A stretch of DNA of 64,000 nt from an uncultured Vibrio sp. (GCF_963675395.1 NZ_OY776223.1:2108001-2172000), one strand, 5' to 3'. Positions 1 to 10,511 are shown, counted from the first letter of the stretch. The notes: generated by a model from the letters alone, not told the origin. A program made the numbers and translations.

Positions 1-215
1 TCGGTCTCTTTACTGTATTGTTTTTGAATGTCATCACGCAGTTCTTGCATACGCTGATAGGGGGCGTTTGGAATATCACGAGGTTTACGTGGATCCAAAT
101 GCGGTAGTGATAGCACAGCAATTAACACCAACAGCATGGTGAACCAAAAGATGGCAAATATACGTCCATACAAGCTGTTAATGTTTGGTAGTCTGATGCG
201 TGAAAATCGGCTCAT
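1..215 (-). CDS. cpxA: Envelope-stress sensor histidine kinase CpxA, N-terminal part only
   Basis: This is the first 71 codons of CpxA; the rest lies beyond the left edge. The ATG at 215-213 overlaps the cpxR stop by one base, so the two genes are translationally coupled. The protein opens with a short basic cytoplasmic tail (MSRFSRIRLP), then a hydrophobic segment at about residues 18-37, and then enters the periplasmic sensor domain. CpxA is an inner-membrane kinase that phosphorylates CpxR when envelope proteins misfold. The assignment rests on this N-terminus and on the cpxR neighbour; the kinase domains are not visible here. Confidence 0.9.
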   Translation of the reverse strand, partial: MSRFSRIRLPNINSLYGRIFAIFWFTMLLVLIAVLSLPHLDPRKPRDIPNAPYQRMQELRDDIQKQYSKET

Positions 216-904
216 TAATCTTCCTCAAGCAACATATAGCCTCGACCACGCAATGTCTTAATACGTGGCTTGCCATTACTTTGGTCGGGTAATTTTTTGC
301 GTAAGTTAGAGACGTGCATATCAATCGCGCGGTCAAAAGCGGCGAGTCGTTTGCCAAGTACATCTAAACTCAGTGTTTCTTTCGTCAGCACTTGCCCAGG
401 GTGTTGTACAAAGTGTGTGAGCAGAGCAAACTCTGTTGCGGTTAAATCAAGAAGTTGCTGATCGCAATAAGCTTCTTGTTTGCCTGGGTAGAGACAAAGT
501 TCTTGATATTCAATGCAGTCGCTGCTTTTGCTGTCCTTTTGTGCCGATCTGGTACGACGTAAAATAGCGCGAATGCGAGCCAGCAATTCGCGATCACTAA
601 AGGGTTTCGGTAAGTAGTCATCAGCTCCAAGTTCTAAGCCAATCACTCGGTCAATTTCTTCGCCTTTGGCGGTCAGCATGAGTACGGGAGTTTCCCAGTT
701 TTCGCGTAAACGCTTTAATGTTTCCATGCCGTTGAGTTTGGGCATCATGACATCCAGCAAAATCAAATCAACCTCACTCGTCACGGCAGCTAAACCCGCT
801 TCTCCATCATTCGCTTCACTGACTTCAAAGCCTTCAAAACTGAGCACTTCTTTTAACAGGCTAGTGAGTTCGATATCGTCATCAATCAAAAGAATGTTTG
901 CCAT
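215..904 (-). CDS. cpxR: Response regulator CpxR (OmpR/PhoB family)
   Basis: This 229-residue regulator has a receiver domain (about 1-115) with the acidic pocket at D8-D10, the phosphoacceptor D51 in LLDVMMP and the conserved lysine in LPKPF. The C-terminal half (about 130-229) is a winged-helix DNA-binding domain ending in RGRGYML. CpxR-P activates periplasmic folding and protease genes. The gene is cotranscribed with cpxA and divergent from cpxP. A CpxR-type repeat lies in the shared intergenic region, consistent with autoregulation. Length is normal for the family. Confidence 0.97.
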   Translation of the reverse strand: MANILLIDDDIELTSLLKEVLSFEGFEVSEANDGEAGLAAVTSEVDLILLDVMMPKLNGMETLKRLRENWETPVLMLTAKGEEIDRVIGLELGADDYLPKPFSDRELLARIRAILRRTRSAQKDSKSSDCIEYQELCLYPGKQEAYCDQQLLDLTATEFALLTHFVQHPGQVLTKETLSLDVLGKRLAAFDRAIDMHVSNLRKKLPDQSNGKPRIKTLRGRGYMLLEED

Positions 905-981
905 TTAGGGACCTATCATCAATTACCGTTTGTTTAATACTACATTGGAATGAGGGGTGACAAAGAGTATAAAAATCACTC

Positions 982-996
982 TTTACGAATCTTTAC
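982..996. promoter_or_regulatory. CpxR box between cpxR and cpxP
   Basis: TTTAC-N5-TTTAC occurs exactly at 982-996. On the other strand it reads GTAAA-N5-GTAAA, the established CpxR-P recognition sequence. A third TTTAC follows at 1013-1017. The site sits about 100 bases upstream of the cpxP start and about 80 bases from the cpxR start, so it could serve both directions. Confidence 0.85.
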
Positions 997-1094
997 GCTC
1001 CCTATACGTCACTTTACCTAGCACGTCCTATTCTATACTCAAGCGCTGGGAGAACAGCCCAGAAGAAGCAATCAGATATATGAGGAATCAAATT

Positions 1095-1607
1095 ATGAAA
1101 TCTGCAAAAAAAATTGTCTTAGCTGCCGTTGTTCTACCACTGACTCTTGGTGCAGCAGGTGCTTTTGCTTATGGTGGTAAAGACCAGCAAAAAGGACCTC
1201 GTGACGAATGTGGTCCGGGTATGGATCGCGGTATCATGCGTCAGATGAACCTGACTGAAGCGCAGAAAGACCAATTACAATCTTTCCGTGATGCCAATCG
1301 CTCAGAGATGAAAGGTAAAAAAGCAGGAGATCGTGATGCTCGTAGAGCGGAACGTCAAGCTTACCATGCCAAAATGCAAGCTCTCGTGCTGGCGGACAAC
1401 TTTGATGAAGCCCAAGCAACTGCGTTAGCCAAAGAAATGGTAGAAAAACAAACTGAGCGCCGTGTAAAAATGCTGGAGAGAAAACACCAGATGTTGAGTG
1501 TATTGACTCCTGAGCAAAAAGAAGAGTTTGTGAAATTGCAAAACGAACGTATGCAACAGTGTGGCGACAGAATGCAAAAACGCATGAGTAAACCGAACAG
1601 CAACTAA
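1095..1607 (+). CDS. cpxP: Periplasmic Cpx modulator CpxP / Spy-family protein
   Basis: This 170-residue protein has a clear signal peptide, with probable cleavage after AFA at residue 25. The mature protein is highly charged and helical and carries two LTxxQ motifs (LTEAQ at 53-57 and LTPEQ at 137-141), the hallmark of CpxP/Spy chaperones. CpxP binds CpxA and misfolded periplasmic proteins. I chose the ATG at 1095 because it follows TGAGGAA and starts the signal peptide; the open frame continues upstream to 957 but codes for nothing family-like. Divergence from cpxRA and the CpxR box favour CpxP over Spy. Confidence 0.9.
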   Translation: MKSAKKIVLAAVVLPLTLGAAGAFAYGGKDQQKGPRDECGPGMDRGIMRQMNLTEAQKDQLQSFRDANRSEMKGKKAGDRDARRAERQAYHAKMQALVLADNFDEAQATALAKEMVEKQTERRVKMLERKHQMLSVLTPEQKEEFVKLQNERMQQCGDRMQKRMSKPNSN

Positions 1608-1628
1608 CCGTCACACCGAAATAATCTT

Positions 1629-1657
1629 AAGAGGCTGCCAATGGTAGCCTCTTTTTT
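1629..1657 (+). terminator. Intrinsic terminator after cpxP
   Basis: An 8-bp stem (AAGAGGCT paired with AGCCTCTT) is followed by a T tract, 22 bases after the cpxP stop. Confidence 0.85.
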
Positions 1658-1731
1658 GATCTGGCTATTTCATACTCATTCAATAATTATCAAGGTATAC
1701 TCTGGATATGGTTTGAGTTAACTCTTTGATT

Positions 1732-2640
1732 ATGAAACATCAATATGCACGTTTAGTAACGACCGCTGCATGGACAGCGACAATTGCGGCAACGCTTTTA
1801 TTATTGGTCAAGGTCATCACTTGGTGGGTGACGGGCTCGGTCAGTCTATTGGCCTCTCTTATTGACTCTATGTTGGACATTGCCGCATCGGTGGTGAATT
1901 TAGTTGTGGTTCGTTATGCCTTGCAGCCAGCAGACAGAGAGCATACTTTTGGCCACGGTAAGGCTGAGTCATTAGCTGCACTGGCCCAGGCAATGTTCAT
2001 ATCCGGTTCGGCAGTGTTTTTGATCCTCAACGGGGTCGATCGTTTCTTCCGTCCTCATGCCTTGCATGCTCCCGAGTTGGGGGTTTATGTTTCATTGTTT
2101 GCTATGGCAGTGACACTCGGTTTAGTGACTTTTCAGAAATATGTTGTGCGGATGACAGGTAGCCAAGCGATTGCTGCGGATTCTCTTCACTATCAAACCG
2201 ACCTTTATATGAATGCGGCCATTATGGTTGCGCTTGGATTAAGTTATTTTGGCGTCACACAAGCAGATGCGGTATTCGCGATTGGTATTGGTCTGTTCAT
2301 TCTTTACAGCGCTGTCAAAATGGTGAATGAAGCGACTCAGACTTTACTGGACAGAAAACTGCCGGATACAGAGTTAGAAGAAATCCGCAACCAGTGCCTG
2401 AATGTTAAAGGGGTGAGAGGGGTTCATCAACTACGAACTCGAATGTCCGGGCCGACGCGTTTTATTCAGTTGCACTTGGAGCTAGACGACGACTTACGTT
2501 TAATCGAAGCCCACTATATTGCTGATAAAGTAGAAGAAAATTTACTGTCAGTGTTCCCTGAAGCGGATGTGCTGATCCATCAGGATCCGATATCTGTGAT
2601 ATTTGGACCAGAGAAAGAACAGAAACAACAAGATTGGTAG
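1732..2640 (+). CDS. fieF: Cation diffusion facilitator FieF (Fe/Zn efflux)
   Basis: This 302-residue inner-membrane antiporter exports Fe2+/Zn2+ in exchange for protons. It has six predicted membrane segments and a cytoplasmic C-terminal domain. The metal site is intact: D45 and D49 in the second helix and H153 and D157 in HYQTD, matching E. coli FieF numbering. The HTFGHGKAES loop is also conserved. I chose ATG 1732 by alignment to FieF; an in-frame TTG at 1726 is possible but lacks a good ribosome site. The order cpx-fieF-pfkA is the same as in enterobacteria. Confidence 0.95.
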   Translation: MKHQYARLVTTAAWTATIAATLLLLVKVITWWVTGSVSLLASLIDSMLDIAASVVNLVVVRYALQPADREHTFGHGKAESLAALAQAMFISGSAVFLILNGVDRFFRPHALHAPELGVYVSLFAMAVTLGLVTFQKYVVRMTGSQAIAADSLHYQTDLYMNAAIMVALGLSYFGVTQADAVFAIGIGLFILYSAVKMVNEATQTLLDRKLPDTELEEIRNQCLNVKGVRGVHQLRTRMSGPTRFIQLHLELDDDLRLIEAHYIADKVEENLLSVFPEADVLIHQDPISVIFGPEKEQKQQDW

Positions 2641-2782
2641 CGTTCGAAAAATCGCAAAGCGTCTGACGACAAACAGGCGCTTATTGTCTATCTTTCCATC
2701 AATAGGTTTTAAGAATCCTGATACTGATGTGAATCAACGAAGTTGCAAACAGAAGCTGTAATACTCTTACATAAGTAGAAAA

Positions 2783-2833
2783 GTTACATAAAAATGTGTG
2801 TTTTCATTGGTAATCCGGTATAGGAAATGTAAC
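2783..2833. promoter_or_regulatory. Inverted repeat upstream of pfkA
   Basis: GTTACAT at 2783-2789 is matched by ATGTAAC at 2827-2833, with arms about 44 bases apart, 93 bases before the pfkA start. The region is AT-rich and gene-free. The arms could be operator half-sites in the pfkA promoter, but I do not recognise the regulator. No convincing Cra site was found. Confidence 0.3.
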
Positions 2834-2925
2834 ATAACGAACAGTTCTGGATTATGCAGGTTGCTTGGTGACAAGGGGCCTAGAAGAAAATTAAATAAAT
2901 TGATTGCCAAAGATCGAGGGTGAGC

Positions 2926-3888
2926 ATGATTAAGAAGATCGGTGTTTTAACAAGTGGCGGTGATGCACCTGGTATGAACGCTGCAGTACGCGGCGTGGTA
3001 CGTACAGCACTTTCTGAGGGATTGGAAGTGTTTGGTGTGTACGATGGCTACCTAGGTCTTTATGAAGGCCGCATCGAGAAGCTAGATCGTTCTAGTGTTT
3101 CTGATGTTATTAATAAAGGTGGTACGTTCCTGGGTTCTGCACGTTTCCCTGAGTTCAAGGAAGTGGCAGTACGCGAAAAAGCTATTGAGAACCTGAAGAA
3201 ACACGGTATCGACGCACTGGTAGTGATTGGTGGTGACGGTTCTTACATGGGTGCAAAAAAGCTGACTGAAATGGGTTACCCATGTATCGGTCTGCCAGGC
3301 ACAATCGATAACGACATTGCGGGTACGGATTACACTATCGGTTACCTAACTGCACTAAACACCGTTATTGATGCAATCGACCGTCTACGTGACACTTCTT
3401 CATCTCACCAACGTATTTCAATTGTAGAAATCATGGGCCGTCACTGTGGTGACCTGACTCTGATGTCTGCTATTGCTGGTGGTTGTGAGTACATCATCAC
3501 ACCAGAAACGGGTCTTGATAAAGAGAAGCTAATTGGCAACATCCAAGACGGTATCGCAAAAGGTAAGAAACACGCAATCATTGCTCTTACTGAACTGATG
3601 ATGGATGCCAACGAACTTGCACGTGATATCGAAACAGCAACGGGTCGCGAAACTCGAGCAACAGTGCTGGGTCATATTCAACGTGGTGGTCGTCCTACGG
3701 CATTTGACCGTGTTCTTGCTTCTCGCATGGGTAACTACGCGGTTCACCTTCTGATGGAAGGTCATGGCGGCCGTTGTGTTGGTATCCAAAAAGAAGAGCT
3801 TGTACATCACGATATCATTGACGCGATTGAAAACATGAAACGCCCAGTACGCAATGACCTGTACAAGGTGGCAGAAGAGCTGTTCTAA
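2926..3888 (+). CDS. pfkA: ATP-dependent 6-phosphofructokinase
   Basis: PfkA converts fructose 6-phosphate and ATP to fructose 1,6-bisphosphate, the committed step of glycolysis, in the cytosol. The 320-residue protein matches E. coli PfkA throughout: [15 protein letters not shown] at the N-terminus, the ATP loop GGDGSYMGA, the catalytic GTIDND motif and [12 protein letters not shown] 2926 was chosen over the in-frame GTG at 2920 because it follows GAGG at a proper distance and gives the standard N-terminus MIKKIGV. The gene has its own upstream gap and terminator, so it is probably monocistronic. Confidence 0.98.
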   Translation: MIKKIGVLTSGGDAPGMNAAVRGVVRTALSEGLEVFGVYDGYLGLYEGRIEKLDRSSVSDVINKGGTFLGSARFPEFKEVAVREKAIENLKKHGIDALVVIGGDGSYMGAKKLTEMGYPCIGLPGTIDNDIAGTDYTIGYLTALNTVIDAIDRLRDTSSSHQRISIVEIMGRHCGDLTLMSAIAGGCEYIITPETGLDKEKLIGNIQDGIAKGKKHAIIALTELMMDANELARDIETATGRETRATVLGHIQRGGRPTAFDRVLASRMGNYAVHLLMEGHGGRCVGIQKEELVHHDIIDAIENMKRPVRNDLYKVAEELF

Positions 3889-3913
3889 GTCGACTTGTGC
3901 TTAGCAAAAAATA

Positions 3914-3944
3914 AAAAACCGCAGAAATAGACTGCGGTTTTTTT
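3914..3944. terminator. Probable bidirectional terminator between pfkA and the MATE gene
   Basis: An A-rich 5' flank, a stem with AACCGCAG paired to CTGCGGTT, and a run of Ts lie between two convergent genes. The A run on the left would be the U tract for the opposite strand. Confidence 0.85.
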
Positions 3945-3982
3945 GTCTCTGTTCTTCTAAGTATGACGGAGGATTGGGTTCG

Positions 3983-5365
3983 CTAAGAGGAAGGGCTGTA
4001 TTCGACCAGCATTAACTTTCGCTCGCGAAGCGCAAACATGTAACCAAGTAAACCACCTAATATATTACCCACAGCAACACCAATAAATAACCCTTCCACG
4101 TCGTACAGGCGGCTGCCAATCCAAGCTGCTGGCAAGGTGAATACGAACAAGCGCATAAAGCTCCATTGGAAGGCGCGCAATGGTTTATGCATCGCATTCA
4201 ATCCGCTCACTAATATCATCACAATACCTTGGAAACCGTAGCTGAACGGCACAACAAGCAGATAATGCCAAAGCAGGTTTTTTACCGCTTCCTCTTGTGA
4301 GAAAAGGGCAGCAAGAGGAATGCTCAATGGTACCATCGCCAGAAAAATCAACCCTTGAAACACGACCGCAAAACGCATACTGATAAACAGTCCGGCGAAC
4401 GCGCGCTGTGGGTTGTTGGCCCCCAGGTTTTGCGCCATAAAGGGGGTCAGTGCCGAGGTCAGGGACATCAGTACTAGAAGGAGTATCGATTCAATTCGCT
4501 GAGCGGCCCCGTAAGCGGCAACCGCTGCGGTGCCGTGGCTTGACAGCAGCATCATCAAAATGGCACCAGACAGAGGAGTCATTGCCGTAGACAACGCAGC
4601 TGGTGTGCCAATTTTTAATGTTTGCTGCCAATCTTGTTTGAGCAGTTTCCACTGTGGTTGAGCGAGTAACTGTTCGCGCTTTATTAGTAAATAAAATGAG
4701 CCCAGCAATGCTCCCAACCAGCTGAAGGCACTTGCAATTGCAGCACCTTGAATTCCAAGCTCAGGGAAAGGGCCTAAACCGAAGATCAGTAATGGGTCTA
4801 ATATTCCATTGATCAAACCCGCAAGCATCATGATCTTAGCCGGTGTTTTGGTGTCACCAGTTGCACGTATCGCACTGTTACCGGCCATTGGTATCACCAG
4901 CAATGGAATGGTGAGATACCAAATGTGCATGTATTGTTCGATGAGTGGCAGCAGATCGTCAGCCGCCCCCAGAAAACTAAACAATGGGCGGATCGTGATA
5001 AAACCGATTGATGATGCGATGGCAACGAGCAGTACCGCTAGCAGCAAGCCATGAGTAGTAAAGCGTGCAGCTTGCGTTGAATGCCCCTGACCAAGCAGTC
5101 GACCAATATTGGTCGAGAGACCCATACCGATCCCCATCGTAATGCAGTTGACGGCGAAGGTAACCGGGAAGGTATAGCTAACGGCGGCGAGGGCGTGAGT
5201 GCCGAGTAGCGAGATAAAGAACGTATCGACCAGATTGAACATCAGAATCGATATCAAGCCCACTGTCATCGGAACGGTCATCTTTCGTAGAGTTTCGGCA
5301 ATGGGCGCGCTCAACAAACCATGTTTATCTGTGACTTGGTGTTCCGGCTTGTTCTTTTCCAGCAT
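3983..5365 (-). CDS. MATE-family multidrug/Na+ antiporter
   Basis: This 460-residue polytopic membrane protein has about twelve hydrophobic segments in two homologous halves. It shows MATE signatures such as NLVDTFFISLLGT near residue 45 and the matching second-half region around GAAQRIESILLL. MATE exporters expel cationic drugs using Na+ or H+ gradients. Vibrio species carry several, and I cannot tell which named pump this is. The gene stands alone, convergent with pfkA and divergent from groES, with no visible regulator beside it. Confidence 0.9.
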   Translation of the reverse strand: MLEKNKPEHQVTDKHGLLSAPIAETLRKMTVPMTVGLISILMFNLVDTFFISLLGTHALAAVSYTFPVTFAVNCITMGIGMGLSTNIGRLLGQGHSTQAARFTTHGLLLAVLLVAIASSIGFITIRPLFSFLGAADDLLPLIEQYMHIWYLTIPLLVIPMAGNSAIRATGDTKTPAKIMMLAGLINGILDPLLIFGLGPFPELGIQGAAIASAFSWLGALLGSFYLLIKREQLLAQPQWKLLKQDWQQTLKIGTPAALSTAMTPLSGAILMMLLSSHGTAAVAAYGAAQRIESILLLVLMSLTSALTPFMAQNLGANNPQRAFAGLFISMRFAVVFQGLIFLAMVPLSIPLAALFSQEEAVKNLLWHYLLVVPFSYGFQGIVMILVSGLNAMHKPLRAFQWSFMRLFVFTLPAAWIGSRLYDVEGLFIGVAVGNILGGLLGYMFALRERKLMLVEYSPSS

Positions 5366-5488
5366 GTTTGACGTCTATCTGGTGGATAAACTGCAAGGAT
5401 ACAAGAAATCAGGAAGGTGAGCGAGTGCGCATTTCCTACGTAAACCGTTGCGATATTTTAACTAAATCACAAAAAAATCATGCTCGCC

Positions 5489-5520
5489 CCTTGGGATCGT
5501 TCGTTTGACCCCCTATATAG
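5489..5520 (+). promoter_or_regulatory. Sigma-32 type heat-shock promoter of groESL
   Basis: CTTGGGA at 5490-5496 resembles the sigma-32 -35 element CTTGAAA. After 13 bases comes a C-rich -10 (CCCCTATAT, from 5510), resembling CCCCATNT. It lies about 70 bases before the groES start. No CIRCE repeat (the HrcA operator) is present, so sigma-32 control is the likely mode. Confidence 0.7.
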
Positions 5521-5584
5521 TGATCACGTGCCCCAAGTCGGGCAATTATCAAATAAACATGGAAATTTTCAGGAGAGACGACCA

Positions 5585-5875
5585 ATGAACATTCGTCCAT
5601 TACATGACCGAGTTATCGTTGAACGTAAAGAAGTTGAATCTAAGTCAGCTGGTGGAATCGTTCTGACTGGTTCTGCTGCGGAAAAATCAACTCGCGGTGT
5701 TGTTCTAGCTGTAGGCAAAGGCCGCATTCTAGAGAACGGCACAGTGCTACCGCTGGACGTTAAAGTTGGTGATACTGTTATCTTCGCAGAAGGTTACGGC
5801 ACTAAAACTGAAAAAATTGACGGTAAAGAAGTGCTAGTGATGTCTGAAAATGACATCATGGCAATCGTTGAATAA
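5585..5875 (+). CDS. groES: Co-chaperonin GroES
   Basis: This 96-residue protein forms the seven-subunit lid of the GroEL folding chamber. It starts [16 protein letters not shown], contains the mobile loop around [14 protein letters not shown] (about residues 20-34) that docks to GroEL, and ends MAIVE, all typical. The ATG at 5585 follows AGGAGAGACGACC; the open frame runs upstream but the added sequence is promoter DNA. groEL follows 76 bases downstream in the same operon. Confidence 0.98.
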   Translation: MNIRPLHDRVIVERKEVESKSAGGIVLTGSAAEKSTRGVVLAVGKGRILENGTVLPLDVKVGDTVIFAEGYGTKTEKIDGKEVLVMSENDIMAIVE

Positions 5876-5927
5876 TAGCAATCATTGAGTAATTTTTTGC
5901 TCAGATTCAAAACGAAGTCGAACATAA

Positions 5928-7598
<1,671 letters not shown>

Positions 7599-7661
7599 CT
7601 TGCTGCTTACTTTGTCGCTGTAACGTCTTATAGCGTAAAAGTAACTGACCCAACCAAGAAG

Positions 7662-7690
7662 AAGCCGAGGTTTTTACCTCGGCTTTTTTT
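7662..7690 (+). terminator. Intrinsic terminator of groESL
   Basis: A 9-bp perfect stem (AAGCCGAGG paired with CCTCGGCTT), six-base loop and T7 tract, 63 bases past the groEL stop. Confidence 0.9.
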
Positions 7691-8014
7691 GTGCTTGGTA
7701 TTTGGAGCATTCGTGCTGTCGATATGTCATAGCGATGCTATTCGTAGCCTACACAGTGCAATGGAATAGTGCTTTTTAACGTGGGGTGAATTGCGTTTGT
7801 TTATCCAGATATTTGGTTGAACAGGACATTGTCATTGTGTGGGGCTGGTACAAAAAATACTTCCGAAAATAGTGAAATATAGTCAGCGTAGATTTTTTCT
7901 ATTATAGTCAACTTGTTAAATATGACGTGCGAGTAACATTTTTTATCTCGATTAGTAGAAAATGAGTACGCATACGCTATGTTGTAAATAATGCTTAATA
8001 TAACGGAGATTAGA
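7691..8014. other. Gene-free spacer before the repeat-protein gene
   Basis: This is 324 bases of AT-rich sequence. I found no convincing open frame, tRNA or strong hairpin. The last 100 bases presumably hold the promoter of the downstream gene; TATTATAG near 7909 is a possible -10, but no -35 is clear. Confidence 0.4.
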
Positions 8015-8578
8015 ATGAAAAAGCTTTTGACGTCTTTGGCAGTGGTAGCCGCTGTTGCATCACCTGTCGCTCTTGCTGATAGTACTCCCGTGATGTTTTC
8101 TACAATCGATCACACTAATGCGCCATCTCGCTCTGAAGTGGGCGGTGTGCGTCTAGCTGTTCTACATGGTCAGGTTAACGAAGTGAAAGGTGTTGATTTC
8201 TCCCTACTTGGGATGTCAGAAACCGATCGTACAACAGGTGTTAACTTTGGTTTGTTCTTCGGTGCAGCTAAAGTTAACCAAGAAATGAAAGGTGCTTCAC
8301 TTGGTTTGGTTAACTGGAACCGCGGCCAAACAACAGGCCTAAACCTAGGTGCGGTTAACATTACGAACAATGTGAAAGGCCTTAACTGGAGTGCGGTGAA
8401 CTACTCTGAAGGTTACACAATGGCGGATGTCGGTCTGGCAAGTATCTCGAAAAAGTCTAATTTCCAGCTAGGCTTCTTCAACATGACAGACCAAATTGAC
8501 GGTATTCAAATCGGTTTGCTTAACTGTGCGGATAACGGCTTCTTGAAGTGTTTTCCACTGATTAACTTCGCGAAATAA
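8015..8578 (+). CDS. Secreted small repeat protein (VC2662-type family), function unknown
   Basis: This 187-residue protein has a signal peptide (MKKLLTSLAVVAAVA, probable cleavage after ALA at residue 21). The rest is built from about nine short repeats of the form G-h-x-h-G/S-h-h-N, starting near residues 44, 59, 75, 93, 108, 122, 137, 149 and 163, so about 15 residues apart. This pattern suggests a solenoid or beta-helix. Two cysteines (C171, C179) near the end could form a disulfide. The ATG at 8015 follows ACGGAG at a workable distance. From memory, a Vibrio family of this type sits beside groESL; no function is established. Periplasmic or outer-surface location is inferred. Confidence 0.75.
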   Translation: MKKLLTSLAVVAAVASPVALADSTPVMFSTIDHTNAPSRSEVGGVRLAVLHGQVNEVKGVDFSLLGMSETDRTTGVNFGLFFGAAKVNQEMKGASLGLVNWNRGQTTGLNLGAVNITNNVKGLNWSAVNYSEGYTMADVGLASISKKSNFQLGFFNMTDQIDGIQIGLLNCADNGFLKCFPLINFAK

Positions 8579-8606
8579 TCTTAAGTCATCGTAATAAGGT
8601 TGAGAC

Positions 8607-8639
8607 AAAAAGATCCCGAACCGATGTCGGGGTCTTTTT
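8607..8639. terminator. Bidirectional terminator between the repeat protein and epmB
   Basis: A long stem (AAAAAGA-CCCGA paired with TCGGG-TCTTTTT, one mismatch in the middle) lies between convergent genes, with an A tract on one side and a T tract on the other. Confidence 0.85.
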
Positions 8640-8677
8640 ATATTTCATGTTTTAGCTTATTTGATCAAGCGGGACGC

Positions 8678-9700
8678 TTACTCTAAGTGCAGATCCAGTG
8701 GTGTTTTACTTGGCCTGCCACCGATTTCTCGCGTAAGTTTTGGCACCAGATAACCAGACACACGTGTAATCACTTCACGCATGATCGTTTTTGCCTCCTC
8801 ATCGGAAACAAAGTAGTGCGCAGCGCCTTGAACCTTATCTAATACATGTAGGTAATAAGGTAACACCCCCGCATCAAATAAGGCTTCACTCAACTCGACC
8901 TGGGCATCCACCGAGTCATTGACCTCTTTAAGCAGCACACTTTGGTTAAGTAGAGTCACACCAGCTTGTTTGAGTTTGAATAGCTGAGAGGCGAGTTCAG
9001 TACTCAATTCGTTTGCATGGTTGATATGAGTGACTAAGATAACCTGTAGGCGAGAGTCGCGAAGCATCTCGCATAGCTCATCGGTTATTCGCGCAGGGAT
9101 TACCACAGGTAAGCGGCTATGGATACGAAGACGTTTGATATGCGGAATTTGTGCAATGCGCTCTATCAGCCACTGAAGCTCATCATCTTTCGCCATTAAT
9201 GGGTCGCCGCCGGAGAAGATCACTTCGTTCAGCTCGGGCTGCTGCGCAATATAGTCGAGACTTTGAGCCCAAGCTTGTTTACCACTTTTGTTATCCTGAT
9301 ACGGGAAATGTCGACGGAAGCAGTAGCGACAATTGACCGCACAGCCTCCTTTAACAATCATCAGGGCACGATTACGATATTTGTGCAGCAAGCCGGGGAT
9401 CTCGTTGTCTTGCTCGTCCAGTGGATCGCTCGAATAACCTTTATGTACCTCAAACTCTTCACTTAAAGGTAAAACCTGACGTAAAAGAGGGTCTTTGGGA
9501 TTGCCTTTTTCCATCCTATCGACAAAACTTTGCGGTACACGCTGTGCAAACAGCTTGCGCGCAGCAAACCCGTCCTGCCATGGCGAGGGATCTATTTCCA
9601 GTTTTTCGAGCAATTTTGCAGGATCAGAGATCCCATTCGCCAACTGTTTGAGCCAGTTTTGCTCAACAGAATCGACTTTTCGGGTTATTATGTGCGGCAT
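8678..9700 (-). CDS. epmB: EF-P (R)-beta-lysine-forming 2,3-aminomutase EpmB
   Basis: EpmB is a radical SAM, PLP-dependent enzyme that turns L-alpha-lysine into (R)-beta-lysine for attachment to elongation factor P. The 340-residue protein carries the radical SAM cysteine motif in GGCAVNCRYCFRR (CxxxCxxC, near residue 120) and the FSGGDPL SAM-binding motif. It is shorter than catabolic lysine 2,3-aminomutases, as expected of EpmB. It is divergent from efp with only 32 bases between starts, and epmA lies 4.5 kb away. Confidence 0.96.
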   Translation of the reverse strand: MPHIITRKVDSVEQNWLKQLANGISDPAKLLEKLEIDPSPWQDGFAARKLFAQRVPQSFVDRMEKGNPKDPLLRQVLPLSEEFEVHKGYSSDPLDEQDNEIPGLLHKYRNRALMIVKGGCAVNCRYCFRRHFPYQDNKSGKQAWAQSLDYIAQQPELNEVIFSGGDPLMAKDDELQWLIERIAQIPHIKRLRIHSRLPVVIPARITDELCEMLRDSRLQVILVTHINHANELSTELASQLFKLKQAGVTLLNQSVLLKEVNDSVDAQVELSEALFDAGVLPYYLHVLDKVQGAAHYFVSDEEAKTIMREVITRVSGYLVPKLTREIGGRPSKTPLDLHLE

Positions 9701-9732
9701 TGAATTTAGCTCTAAGAATGTAAGAGGAAAAA

Positions 9733-10299
9733 ATGGCTACAGTTAGCACCAATGAATTTAAAGGCGGTCTTAAGTTAATGCTTGATAATGAGCCTTGCGT
9801 AATTCTGGAAAACGAATACGTTAAACCAGGTAAAGGCCAAGCGTTCAACCGCGTGAAAATTCGTAAACTTCTTTCTGGTAAAGTGCTAGAGAAAACATTC
9901 AAGTCTGGTGACACTTGTGAAGTGGCAGACGTAATGGATATCGACCTAGATTATCTATATTCAGACGGCGAATTCTACCACTTTATGAACAATGAAACGT
10001 TCGAACAGATCGCGGCAGATGAGAAAGCGGTCGGTGAGAACGCTAAATGGTTGGTAGAAAACAACACTTGTATGATAACGCTTTGGAACGGTAACCCAAT
10101 CTCAGTGACTCCACCAAACTTTGTTGAGCTGGAAGTTACTGACACAGATCCAGGTCTAAAAGGTGATACTCAAGGTACTGGTGGTAAGCCAGCTACGCTA
10201 TCCACTGGCGCTGTTGTACGTGTTCCGCTATTCATCGCAATTGGCGAAGTGATCAAAGTTGATACTCGTACTGGTGAATACGTAGGTCGTGTGAAGTAA
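9733..10299 (+). CDS. efp: Elongation factor P
   Basis: EF-P enters the ribosomal E site and rescues stalling at polyproline stretches. The protein has 188 residues in three beta-barrel domains. The tip loop reads KPGKGQ with the modification-site lysine exactly at K34, the residue that EpmA/EpmB beta-lysylate. The C-terminus GEYVGRVK is typical. The start follows AAGAGGAAAAA. Transcription is divergent from epmB. Confidence 0.98.
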   Translation: MATVSTNEFKGGLKLMLDNEPCVILENEYVKPGKGQAFNRVKIRKLLSGKVLEKTFKSGDTCEVADVMDIDLDYLYSDGEFYHFMNNETFEQIAADEKAVGENAKWLVENNTCMITLWNGNPISVTPPNFVELEVTDTDPGLKGDTQGTGGKPATLSTGAVVRVPLFIAIGEVIKVDTRTGEYVGRVK

Positions 10300-10320
10300 T
10301 TCACTTAAACGTATCTAATA

Positions 10321-10346
10321 AAAAGGTCGCTTCGGCGGCCTTTTTT
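10321..10346 (+). terminator. Intrinsic terminator of efp
   Basis: AAAAGGTCGC and GCGGCCTTTT close on a UUCG tetraloop, followed by Ts. Confidence 0.9.
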
Positions 10347-10461
10347 ATTGCCTGAACATTGGCTGTTTTAGGGACTAGTTATTAGGTGATAACCGGTTCT
10401 ATTAGTAAATAGAACATGGGTGACCAAAAGCTTAAAGAGCAAAAAGATCATAGGTGTCCAA

Positions 10462-10500
10462 AAACATAAAAAGCTGGCATAAAGCCAGCTTTTTATGTTT
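10462..10500. terminator. Terminator of the frd operon
   Basis: A 17-bp perfect inverted repeat (10462-10478 with 10484-10500, five-base loop ATAAA) lies 11 bases past the frdD stop. The frd side has an A-rich left arm, which gives a U tract in the frd transcript; the efp side also has a T tract, so it probably works both ways. Confidence 0.9.
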
Positions 10501-10511
10501 ATAACAGTATC

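Noticed and set aside
957..1094. N-terminal extension of cpxP
   Set aside because: It covers the CpxR box and promoter; the signal peptide and ribosome site support the start at 1095.
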